Under the pieces are notes generated by a model. The model saw only the letters and a list, made by a program, of their open reading frames with translations, did no database searches and had not been told where the DNA came from. Below are positions 46,729 to 56,960 of a stretch of DNA of 64,000 bases, piece after piece. Position 1 is the stretch's first letter. Each line of letters starts with the position of its first letter. Origin of the DNA: Polytrichum commune. Its lineage: Eukaryota; Streptophyta; Polytrichopsida; Polytrichales; Polytrichaceae. The stretch lies in assembly GCA_950295325.1 (NCBI GenBank), contig OX485806.1, positions 55,299,169-55,363,168 of the forward strand, written 5' to 3'. Made by a program: the position numbers and the translations under genes.

Positions 46729-47433
46729 TTGCCATCCCTTCAAGTATCCCAAGCTGTTGTTGACGTACCTGTGGCTGAGGAGGTGGAGGACTTAGCCAAT
46801 TTGCGAGTGAGCCTTGCGGATGCGGCGATCATTGCTTTTGGTAAGTACATTGATATTCCTCCATCAACAATTTCAGCCGTGGACACGTCATTTTCGAATT
46901 ATGCAGCGGGAGCGACATATCTTGCAGATATTTCTGCAAGGCCTGCTCACGAGCGGCATAATTTGCAACCTGGAGTTGTACGGCTGATGAACGACAAATC
47001 TTTGTTTGTCGTTTTACGCGCGGATATTCCTACTATTTGTGTTACACCACTGAGAGTTATGATGGATTCCGGTGCTCAACCGGTTATGATTGGCAAAGGA
47101 CTTGCTGACAATCTTGGATTGATGCCAGCAAACTTAAATCCTTGTCCATTCACAATTGTGACTTCAGTAAGGGGCATTGAACGTGCAACAGGTTACACCA
47201 AGGCACCTCTACGTTTGATTTTTAATGTGGGGGCAGGACCTACCTACACTCATTTGTCAATAAAATGTGTTATTTCTAATGCTACCAACTATGATATACT
47301 TGTTGGTTAGCAAGCTCTTCATCCACTTGGCTTTGGTTTGGATAATTGGACTGAAGAGGCATGAATTAGACCGGGATGGTCTTCTGGAGATGGCAAGAAG
47401 GTATTTATTCCTGTAGCATTTGCAGCTACTTCT
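46729..47433 (+). pseudogene. Aspartic protease region
   Basis: The motif VMMDSGAQPVMIGKGLADNLGL (about 47055-47120) is the D-S/T-G active site of retropepsins followed by the usual hydrophobic segment. NYDILVG near 47290 matches the second conserved block. This is one molecule of an obligate dimer that matures the polyprotein. Stops: TAG at 47308 and TGA at 47362, both in the same phase as gag. Confidence 0.8.
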
Positions 47434-48873
47434 ATGACTATGGTTGCGGAGGCAATGTTTGGTTGTAGCGGTTCAGTTGCGGATTTGCCTTGTGCTCCAG
47501 TTTTGTTGGAGGAAACATTGGACTACACTTGTAATGCAGCAGAACAACAAATTTTGCCATCTTTACAAATTTCTGCTCGGCATTTCAAGAATCCACCTCC
47601 ACCATGGTGTACCCCTAAGGAGTTATCCGACCATTGTCAACACATTGTAGCGGATTTGGGGCTTGGAGAGACACCTCCAACGTCATCCTCAATTTCTTTT
47701 GCTCAACCCATTCGTTGGCAACCACCACCTGAAGGTATTGTCCTTATGAAAATCTTTGGGGGCATTGGCACTGGTTTGGCGGCAATGTTGGAGGCTGGGA
47801 TTACAGTTAGGCGATATATTCATGTGGATAATGGATATGCAGCCAACAGAACCGTCTGACACCACATCCAACAATTGTTGTTGAGGTACCCCGCACAATT
47901 GTCAGCCTCTGCCATTCTTGGATGTTGTGGTCAACTTTCTCAAGATGTCACTATGACTAGTGATGAGGATTTGAGAAGATTGGGCCACATGGATTTAATT
48001 ATTGCAGGATGGCCTTGTCAAGGCCATTCACGGGCAGGAACTGGCCAGGGTTTGGATGATCCTAAGTCTAGTTTGTTCACGGATTTTATGCGATTGATAC
48101 AATGGTGGTTTACCCACCAATCAATTCCGCCATGGTACATTTTTTAAAATGTGCCATTATTGGGTGATACACGGTACAAAGTGGTGAAGGATGGTGAGTA
48201 CATTAACCAAATTCTAAGTACTCCAACATTTCTGGATGTTGCATCCTTGAGATCCTTTGCTTATCGGCCTCGTTGGTTTTGGACCAATTTGGTATCACCT
48301 CAGGTGCTTTCAGCGGCGATCGCCCGCATTCCCCACCTTATGAATCGCAAGGTGGATGACATTTTAGATGATCATCGTGTTTCTTTAGTAGTTACCAAGG
48401 ATGACACCTTGCCATTTGCATTAATTAACAAGGTGGGAATTCCGGGAGGTGCACTACCTATTTTTGTGGCATATCCACGGTTTTTTGCATTTCGATCTCG
48501 TGGACCAGGCATGGTTTGGGATTCAAAATCCCAAACTCATGATGAACCTACGGTAGATGAGCGGGAACGCGCCATAGGTTTTCCTACAGGCACCACGGCT
48601 GCTCATGGGCTTCAGGAAGGTCAGAGACGTTTCCTATTGGGACAAACTATGGATCTCAAAAGCATGGTGTGGATAATTGGTATTTGTCTTGCTGCTCAAC
48701 AACGTATGGATTACCAATTGCTTCCTCTGAGGGCAAAAAATAATGGTCAGGGGGTAATGGAGCCGCAATCCAAGGATCACATGGAGGTCAATGACACCGA
48801 GGGATTATTTTCTTTGAAACAACATGTTGCGGAAGAGATTCGAGCCCAACGTGTTTTTTCGGCTTTGGCCTAA
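47434..48873 (+). pseudogene. C5-cytosine DNA methyltransferase domain inside gag-pol
   Basis: Between protease and reverse transcriptase lies a methyltransferase in the usual motif order. Motif I (AdoMet binding): IFGGIGTGLAAMLEAG near 47750. Motif IV with the catalytic Cys: IIAGWPCQGHSRAGTGQGL, Cys codon 48016-48018, followed by DDPKSSLF. Motif VI should be an E-N-V triplet; here the codon before NV is TAA at 48145 (YIF-stop-NV). Motifs IX-X: DEPTVDERERAIGFPTGTT and RRFLLGQTMD near 48545-48660. The spacing of motifs I and IV resembles DNMT3/DRM-type enzymes more than DNMT1 or bacterial ones; the motif order is not rearranged as in plant DRM. Further stops: TGA at 47857, TAA at 48871. Such enzymes add methyl groups to cytosine in DNA. 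This copy is dead as it stands. Confidence 0.9.
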
Positions 48874-49053
48874 GATTTTGGGAAGTTGGAGGCCCATAAA
48901 ATGTTTCCACTTCTATTTCTTGGTGACACTTCATATGTGGGTAGCTATTTAGCTACGCAAACTGATTGTAGTGGAGAGGATACGCATTTGGATTCAAGTG
49001 CAGATGAAGGGGGCAAAGGTGTTGTCCTCTCCACGGACTAGCAATCACAGGTT

Positions 49054-50712
49054 GTGCTGGCACCAAGTGGCAATCCTTCTATGAAGAAGAAAACCACGGA
49101 GTTTGATGATTGGCCAATTGAAGTGGGGCCAAAACTTACTGGTGTCGAAGCACAAAAGGTACGGGCATTTATTCACTTTTACTGTAATTGTTTTGCCTTT
49201 AGTCTTCATGATCTTGTAGGATATAAAGGTAAACCTATTCGTATTCAACTCGAGGACGACCATCCTATTTTCAGACGGCCGTACAGACTTAGTACATCTG
49301 AAAGGTTGGGTGTTCAAACTTGATGTCAAGAATTATTGGCAGCGGAATTGATTGAACTCTCTAATGGAGAGTATGTTTGTGTCACGATTATGCCTTCAAA
49401 GAAAGATATCTTTGGCAACTGGACGGAAAAACGGATGTGTGGTGATTATCGTCCAGTCAACCGCAAGACCAAGTTGGATCGATATCCAATGCCGATGCCA
49501 GAGGAGTTGTTTGATGCACTGGGATTTGCTAGAATCTTCAACACCCTGGATTTGAGGTCTGGTTATTATCAATTACCTTTGTTGTTGGGTGATCGGGTGA
49601 AGACCGCATTTTGGGGAATTGATAAAGATGGCAAGGATCAACTTTATCATTGGAAATTTTTACCATTTGGTCTCAAGAATGCACCAGCTGAATTTTAGTG
49701 GGTGATGGACCAATTATTGGATGATTTACCGTTTGCTAGATGTTACATTGATGATGTTATCATCTTTAGTAATAGTCCACATGATCGTGTAAGACATTTG
49801 CAAGCGGTATTTGAACGACTACAACGGTGGGGACTCCGTTTACATCATGACAAATGTAAGTTTTTCTATGATCAATTGCCCTATTTAGGCCACATGATTG
49901 TTCCTGGCGGTCTTGGTGTGCAACAGGCGACGGTGGATGTTTTGCACAAAATTCCCGCACCTAATGATGTACCATGACTTCGGGCATTTCTAGGATTGGC
50001 AAATTATTATAGAAGGTTTGTCAAAAACTTTAGTTTGATTGCCAAACCTCTCACCATTCTCACGGGGAAAGACCAACCATGGATTTGGAGTCGGAAACAA
50101 CAACAGGCATTTGATACATTGAAGCAGAGGCTCGGTTCAGCGCTAGTGCTTCGACGTCCGGATGTGTCTAGAGCTTTTCAATTGCACACGGATTGAAGTG
50201 CAATAGGATTGGGAGCGGTATTGACACAGAAAAATGAAGAGGGAAAGGAATATGTGGTGGCTTATGCATCTAGAAGCAATAATAGGGCTGAATCTAATTA
50301 TTCTTCTTATGAAGGCGAGGCCTTGGCGGCCATTTGGGCCATTGCACATTTTCGACCTTATTTGTATGGGCAAAAATTTACTTTGGTGACTGATCATCAG
50401 CCTTTAAAATGGCTTATAGAATCAGATAAATTCACCGGGAAACTTGCTAGGTGGGCATTGTTACTTTAAGAATATGACTTTGAAGTTGTTCACCGAGCAG
50501 GAATTGCCAACTTGGATGCAGACGGATTGTCTCGCAATCCAAGTTCTTCAGATGAGGATTTAACTGGAGCCAGGTGGCATGGAGATTGTGATCGTGAGGC
50601 AGTGTCGGGTTGGCATGTTGCCACATATCTCACAATGATGTCGGGATTGGCTGCTGAGATCCTTGTGGAATAACAAAATGAGGAGGTTGATAAATATCTC
50701 GTTGTTAGTGAT
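49054..50712 (+). pseudogene. Reverse transcriptase and RNase H
   Basis: Reverse transcriptase blocks run in order: MCGDYRPVNRKTKLDRYPMP (about 49435), FNTLDLRSGYYQLPL (about 49535), WKFLPFGLKNAPAEF (about 49650), the catalytic YIDDVIIFS (about 49743) and HHDKCKFF (about 49845). The primer-grip/connection LRAFLGLANYYRRFVKNF is at 49978. RNase H follows with the first Asp in LHTD (about 50190), the Glu in YEGEALAAIWAI (about 50310) and the Asp in TDHQPLKWL (about 50390). Stops: TAG near 49039, TGA 49321, TAG 49696, TGA 49975, TGA 50194, TAA 50467, TAA 50671. All catalytic residues remain and no frameshift occurs. Confidence 0.92.
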
Positions 50713-52185
50713 GTGTGGAAAGACCAAGCCGTCTTGCACAAACTTCAACAAGGGATATTTCCTATTGGACTATCTGCTATGGAGCGAGATAGAGTTAGCC
50801 ATCGAATAACAAGGTTTCGTTGGGCAAATGGCTTGTTATTTCGTGTGTGGCCGAACGGAACGAGGCGCATCATTCCAAGGCCAGATCAAAGAGCTTCTTT
50901 AGTGCGGCAAGTGCACGATGAGCTTGGACATTTTGGAGTGCGAAGGACACACTCTATGTTGCCCAACCAATATTGGTGGACTGGTATGTATCAACAGGTT
51001 GCCACTTATGTTTCTAGGTGTGAAGTATGTGACCGGGTCAGGTCAAGTTTTAATACTTTATCACCTCAACTTCAACCTTTACCTATTATGGGCTTGGGAT
51101 ATTGTTGGTCTTTGGATTTTGCCGGACCGCTTACTATCACTCCACGTGGGACAAAGTATGTACTTGTGATGGTGGAGCATTTTATTAAGTGGATTGAACT
51201 CGTGGCTCTTCCCCAAAATTCCTCAGAATTGGCGGCTATGGCATTTCTTGATCGAGTTTTGACACGGTTTGGAGCACCTGCAGAGGTGTTGACGGATCAA
51301 GGGAGAGAATTTCTTGGATCTTTCGAGGTTTTGTGTACTAAGGCTTTGATTGATCATCGAACAACTTCCAGAGATCACCCTGAGGCAGATGGCTTAGCTG
51401 AACGAGTTGTTCAGACTATCAAGCGCGGTTTGCGGAAGTATGGGTTGTTTCATGGCAACCATCGCGATTGGGACTTGATATTATCATGGATATCAATGGA
51501 TTACCGTTTCAGCAGGCAAGCATCTTTGGCATCCTATAGTCCTTACCAACTCTTGTATGGACGGGAATCAATTTTACCTAGCTCTGTGCGAGAGAAATTG
51601 GCTCCTGTGGTAGACTTGGATGATCCAGATGTTTGGGCTCAATGTCTTCATGACCGAGCAAAATTCTTTCAAAAGGCCATGCCTATGGCCATGGAGAACT
51701 TAAATATAGCTCAACATCGTGATACATTACGGTATGCCCAGATCCGCAGTGGAGCTTATCGACCTCAGGTTCGTAGATTTTCCAAGGGGGATTATGTTTA
51801 CTTGCAACGGGAGGCGCCTACAACATTGGATGTCAAGGCTGGGCGCACAATTTTGCGGGTAAAAGATGTTTTACCACGTGGTATATTATTGCTTGAAGGC
51901 AAGGATGGACAGGAATGTCATGAGCATTCAAAGAATTGTGCTCCATGTCACCTTCCCATCGACGGCTCTGTGCATCCCGAGTTGGCGGTTGTACCACAGG
52001 GTCTGCCTTGTTATGTGTGTGGAGAGAAGAAAGGAGCTACAACAATGTTATTGTGCGACCATTGTCAACGTGGATGGCACATGGCATGTTTGACACCTCC
52101 CCTTTTGACTCTTCCTTCTGGCAATTGGGTTTGTCCTCGTTGTCGGAAAGCCTCCCACTCTATGGGTGTTAATGGTCATGATTGA
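50713..52185 (+). CDS. Integrase with C-terminal PHD finger
   Basis: This is an uninterrupted frame of 490 codons, the best-kept part of the polyprotein (TTG and ATG near the start are not real starts; it is the tail of the pol frame). It has an H-H-C-C zinc domain (HDELGHFG to CEVC, about residues 70-115), catalytic core with LDFAGP, VLTDQGREF and the Glu in ADGLAERVV, and a C-terminal beta-rich tail (RRFSKGDYVYLQRE). The last ~70 residues form a complete PHD finger, Cys4-His-Cys3: CYVCGE, LLCDHCQRGWHMAC and WVCPRC (about 52009-52150). PHD fingers read histone H3 tails. Chromodomains occupy this place in chromoviruses; a PHD there suggests chromatin-guided integration (inference). Confidence 0.92.
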   Translation: MWKDQAVLHKLQQGIFPIGLSAMERDRVSHRITRFRWANGLLFRVWPNGTRRIIPRPDQRASLVRQVHDELGHFGVRRTHSMLPNQYWWTGMYQQVATYVSRCEVCDRVRSSFNTLSPQLQPLPIMGLGYCWSLDFAGPLTITPRGTKYVLVMVEHFIKWIELVALPQNSSELAAMAFLDRVLTRFGAPAEVLTDQGREFLGSFEVLCTKALIDHRTTSRDHPEADGLAERVVQTIKRGLRKYGLFHGNHRDWDLILSWISMDYRFSRQASLASYSPYQLLYGRESILPSSVREKLAPVVDLDDPDVWAQCLHDRAKFFQKAMPMAMENLNIAQHRDTLRYAQIRSGAYRPQVRRFSKGDYVYLQREAPTTLDVKAGRTILRVKDVLPRGILLLEGKDGQECHEHSKNCAPCHLPIDGSVHPELAVVPQGLPCYVCGEKKGATTMLLCDHCQRGWHMACLTPPLLTLPSGNWVCPRCRKASHSMGVNGHD

Positions 52186-52510
52186 GGACTTTGTGGATGT
52201 TTGCCACATGTCTTAGTGGTGAAGTTGTCATCTGGTTGGTCGGAAGTTTTATGGGATTGAAAATCATATTGGGAGAGTTATCAAAGAATTCAACATAAAT
52301 TGTTGAAGGCGATTAAGGATGGGGCTCACATTGCACCCAGCCTATAGTTCTTGGGTTACTTCCTCAACCATGAATTTAATTCCTTAGATTACCACTATCC
52401 AATTGGATATGTACAGATGTAGCAACAACTTCATCATGTTCAACATCTCTACCGATGAGTGTGTTTGTTCCTAGCCGATTGGAGGGGCTCCTTATCTGCT
52501 AGGGGGGCAC
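52186..52510 (+). other. 3' non-coding region with candidate polypurine tract
   Basis: No gene is seen after the TGA at 52183. A purine-rich stretch ctaggggggca at about 52498-52509 is the best polypurine-tract candidate. It adjoins the first ~106-bp block, not the TGTCACGTG start, which puzzlingly lies 110 bp further on. Confidence 0.55.
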
Positions 52511-52511
52511 T

Positions 52512-53161
52512 TGAAGAGGTGGTTGTTTGGCATATTAGTTTGCTATGTTTATTTTGCTAATTGATGTTGATGACGACACTCGATCTGTTGTGTTTAACGA
52601 GCTTAGTTTACACGACAGCTGTCACGTGAGGCGACATCGGGGGCTAAGTCACGTCAAATTAGGAGTAAATGGACTCCATTAGGAATTCATGTGTGTTTGG
52701 ATGGATTATGGACTCCATTGGGAGTCCTAGTTAGTTGTTCATCCACTCCATGGATGAAATCCACATAGGATTGGGGTTATGTGGAGAGGAAGGCATCTTG
52801 ACTTGCCATTGTTGTCAAGTCAAGTCTTGTGAGTGTGTTTTGAGAGAGAGAGAGAGCTTGTTGTTGCTATCTTATGGCTATGGTGTAGTAGATCATGATT
52901 ATAGCCTTTGCATTCTTTCTCCATCATTTGCACTCTTGGATTCTCCCTTCGTGGAGTGAAAAATAGCTTGACTCTTGTGTGTGAATTTCAGAGTTTCTTA
53001 AGCTTTGTAAGGAGACTTCTTAGTTTCTTGAGCTTGGAGAGAGAAACCCTCATCTTGAAGAGGTGGTTGTTTGGCATATTAGTTTGCTATGTTTATTTTG
53101 CTAATTGATGTTGATGACGACACTCGATCTGTTGTGTTTAACGATCTTAGTTTACACGACA
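52512..53161 (+). repeat. Right end: block A - LTR block B - block A
   Basis: Block A (about 106 bp, tgaagaggtggttgtttggc to tttacacgaca) occurs at 52512-52617 and 53056-53161 with one visible mismatch. Block B (52620-53052) matches the left LTR block. The junction A-B contains the palindrome gacagctgtc at 52614-52623. TGTC at the start of B and GACA at the end of A are inverted repeats, like LTR termini. The left end of the element has B but no A. Confidence 0.85.
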
Positions 53162-53804
53162 AAAAGGCAAAATCTGCCCAAGGCAGTGAGATGAATTGCT
53201 GAGGTGCCGGCTATGGAGTTGGGCCTTTGGGTTCAGTGACCACACCTAGGGCTCAAAGGCGAATGCGTGGGAGGCAGAACTAGCAGAGTGCGGCAGGGGT
53301 CTTGAGCTATCAACCACGGGTGGATTGGGTTGAGTCCAGGGGGCTCGGCCGAAGGAAGAAGTGGGCGGTGTCATCACCCACTGACTTAGGAAGTTGCTCA
53401 ATGGGCCCAAGAGTGGAGGGAGCCAAGGATGGACCAGTGTTAGGCACACTGTAGTATTGAGTCCAGTGTTAAAGTTCAGTGGGTGGGCATGTCTAAGTGA
53501 GGCTTATTCAAGTGGTGAACCTCAGTGAGAGGCATCACGTGATCAAGGCACTTGGGTTAGAATTTCTTAGATCACGACTTAGATTTGAATTGTTTTCACT
53601 TATGTGCAAATGAAGCCTAAGTATTTGTGAATGCTTGGCACCTCTATGTATTGAATAAAATGATTAGTGTTTTCTAGTTCTATCGTTGGAATAATGGGAA
53701 AGGATTATAAGATTATGGGAGGGTTCAAGTAAAGGAGCAAGTGAGCCTTGGGCTTCCACCCAGACTACAACGCATAAGGGTGGGGGTTTAAGGCTGACAC
53801 TTGG

Positions 53805-56800
53805 ACACCTTTATACTAGCCAAATGGAAACAATCAATTTCATACCTACACAAATACATGCTCACAACCACATTTCAAATCTATAAACCACTACCATATA
53901 CACCATCACCTATCCCAATGCACGGATGCCCAATACACACAAACCTGCAAACTTAAAATGGTCAATACATGACCAATAAAAAGAAATACACCACATGGCC
54001 CACTCAATTACCCACACCCATTTGCAACCTTTGTCCACTACAAGAAATTGTCACATGCCTCCACCTATTTTTCATGTGCACAAACACCACCCCCGATAAC
54101 ATCCGAACAACTAGAAAAAACAAAATGTATGGAAAATTCACAAACAATTGCTTTCCAATTGCTAGAACACGGGACATTCCTAATGAACATCGGCATCCAC
54201 CTCAGAAACCCACCAAATAGACACAATTGTTCCATGGCTTCATTTGTGTGTCCATACCACAAACCATACCAATGCCTTGCCAAACTTTGACTTGACATCT
54301 TTGTCATCATCACCATGTGCTCAGAGAAAACCACACATTATACCATCCAAAATTCAAGCTTATAATTCAATGAAATCATATTATGTTGAGATCACAATCC
54401 CACCCTGCCACCCAATGGGAGAAACCAAAACACCAACCTTTGTTGGATGCACTAGAATAGGCCAAATCGTATTAAATACACATTATCTTAGCAACAAACA
54501 TCCTAGGATGCATACGCATGTTGCCAACCACTTCAAATAATGCTACATAATTTTAATGCCCATACTCACATGCATGTAACCAATCCACCTTATAGATATC
54601 AAACACATCACACTACTCATCCAATATATAGAAACTATAAATGCATGAGCCAAAAAATTAATGTTTAAACAATTACAAACAAAACATCCAATAATGAACC
54701 TTGCAACATGCTACCCACACAAATAAATTAAAATTAATAACCAAATCCCAAGGAATCATGCTTGAGATTCAAACCCAATAGATGTTGCAATGAGTCAGAA
54801 CTACATGCCCTTATAACACCCGCCCTTAAGATACAAAACATTGGCAAACAAAACTTATAATCCTCCTAGCTAGGCCTACAATGTTTGTTTTGTTTGCTAT
54901 TATGGGGACCACCACCAACATGAGGGAGTAACACATGTCCAATAATGTTGCTCTATACACTTATTCCATGTTTAGAAATGATCTCGTGGGTATGATCAAG
55001 GCAAAGTGTTCCTCATTCACGCCAACACTAACGGTTGGCGTCACCTCTATCTCTACACCATCAATTATGACCCCACATGACTCCCACCACCTCCAACAAA
55101 AACCCATATTTTTGGATGTTTCACCTACATCACACAGAATGTCAACATGCTACATATTGGCATACCAAACTTAGAAATGTTATTAAACATCCATAACATT
55201 TTTTCAATTGGTTTTTTCCATGAAACCAACATGTTTAAAAATTGAAACACATTAATTACCTTGTATTAATGATTTTTTCCACTAATCACTTCACTACTCT
55301 ACACAACTCCAATTTTTTTTTGTCATTTACCACAACATTGGTTTTTTATCTATGATAACTTAAAATCTATATGTACCACAATGGCCCATTGCATAGACCA
55401 AACATGCATCAGACCCCTCTTGTACAAAACAACGAGATCATTACAATGGGGAGGATTTGAATGCCTTTCCCTCAAAAAAAAATTGGCAATAACTTCTCCA
55501 CATCTTCCCATCCACCCAAAAAAATCATCTGCCTCTACCACAACAACCCCTCAAATTCCCCATATATATATATATACATATATATACACACAACCAAAGC
55601 CATCCAATATTGTTGACATTTTCTCAACACCAAGTCCCAACTCATATAATAATGCACATTCAATGCCACTTAGGTGACCAACATTTAATATTTTTGTCCA
55701 CAAAGGCAAAGCACAAGAATATTTAAATCAATAACCAAACATTTTTAAATGCCAAACACCACTATGCACATGCGTTGCCTACTAGTACCTTTACCGTGAC
55801 CTTAAAGGATTCAAAAGTTCAATTATCCTTGATACCCAAAGAAAAAACTTCTTCAATATTGAAATCCATTGTAAATGCCTATGCCAACATTCCAACACGC
55901 AAACCCCATGCCTAGAAAAAATACCTAAATAACATCATCAAAAACATCACCCCAACATTCCATGACCCTTTATACCAAGAATTTGAATATTTCTACCACA
56001 TGTGCCAAATTCTTGATTTTTGTAAATACAACCACAAAAAATCTTTTACAAAATGGAGACCGCACCTTATTACCCAACGTGATATCCATCTTCTTAGCCA
56101 ATACCATGTATAAAATCTCCACCAACACCACCATCCCATACCCTTCAATAACAGAACAAAACAAACCAAATATGCAACAACATCCAAAAAAGATTAATGG
56201 AAGAACCAACTATACCTGCCAAATATATACATGTTGTACAACCATGTTTGCTCCCAAAAACACCTATGCCTAGTGGCCATTATGAAAAACTTAGGATAAT
56301 CCCCTTCATGAACAATGTTGACCTCATTTATAATGTGTACACCAATGCCATTACCATGTTTGTAGGCCCATAGTTTGGAAATACCCAATCGGTTGCTTGA
56401 GAAACAAGACCAATCTCAAGCAAACCCCCAAACCCTTACCTTTTTGTTTTTCTCCATTAAACTAATGTTTCATTGGCTAGAAAATGACAATCATGGATTT
56501 CATTTCAACACCTCTAACACCCAAACTAACTCCAGAACATGACAACTACGGATATCATTTATCAACACCTACCACATTTGCAAACCCAAATCATTAAATT
56601 GGAATGCTTAAATAAAATGGGAAGTTTGGAATTTAGCATCCCCAAACACACCCTCGTTGGTGCCCCACACACAAAAAACAAAAAAATTGTGACCTCATTT
56701 ATAAAGTTCAAACATTCCCCATTTTCTCGCAACCAAAACGTGCACATACCTTGGGATCCAATGTATCCCCTACCTTATATAGTCCACACAACAAACAACT

Positions 56801-56960
56801 ACCCTCCACATTATCAAGACCATATCCAATCACTCCATGACCATGTGCCACAAACTCCACATAGTTTACATCATCATCAAACCAAGCACAAAATACATAT
56901 TTTGAACAACATTTTTTTCAATACCAAACATCAAGAAATTGGATAAGGCAACCATACAAC
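53805..56960. other. Strand-asymmetric, G-poor region, no gene recognised
   Basis: The plus strand is dominated by A, C and T with very few G for about 3 kb, continuing the composition of 42040-42457 on the other side of the LTR insertion. The many ORFs reflect this bias. On the minus strand some phrases look faintly coding (GNGIGVHIINEVNIVHEGDYPKFF near 56300), and a related tttataaatgaggtca phrase recurs near 56325 and 56697 in the same orientation, but no family is recognised. A ta/tatata microsatellite lies at 55560-55588. Confidence 0.5.

Larger units (their letters stand above)
43290..53161 (+). mobile_element. Ty3/gypsy element encoding a DNA methyltransferase and PHD finger
   Basis: Two direct copies of a ~432-bp block (43290-43721 and 52620-53052, about 97% identical by eye, starting TGTCACGTGAGG) bracket a 1.2-kb leader, a 7.2-kb coding frame and a 3' region. 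Order: gag, protease, C5-methyltransferase, reverse transcriptase, RNase H, integrase, PHD finger. The integrase-last order is Ty3/gypsy. The right end also holds a ~106-bp block twice (52512-52617 and 53056-53161) that is absent on the left. I found no exact target duplication and no tRNA-Met type primer site, so the boundaries are approximate. It interrupts an older LTR. Confidence 0.9.
42463..53799 (+). mobile_element. LTR of TGTGAGCCC family, split by a gypsy insertion, CTTGG duplication
   Basis: The left part starts TGTGAGCCC at 42463 and the right part ends AAGGCTGACA at 53799. The pentamer CTTGG is present at 42458-42462 and again at 53800-53804, a perfect target duplication. The end sequence matches the solo LTR at 2024-3401 over about 45 bp. 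Left (about 827 bp) and right (about 638 bp) portions add to about 1.46 kb, close to the 1.38 kb of that solo LTR. So this is one solo LTR that later received the methyltransferase-bearing element. Confidence 0.85.

Noticed and set aside
44944-52185. Readthrough, RNA editing of stops or a variant genetic code explaining the 15 in-frame stops
   Set aside because: All three stop codons are used, the TCP gene follows the standard code, and nuclear messages are not known to be edited on this scale. Decay by deamination is simpler.
53850-56946. Many plus-strand ORFs of 70-135 codons
   Set aside because: They come from the scarcity of G (and so of TAG/TGA) in this tract; their composition is Thr/Pro/His/Asn-rich with no motif.
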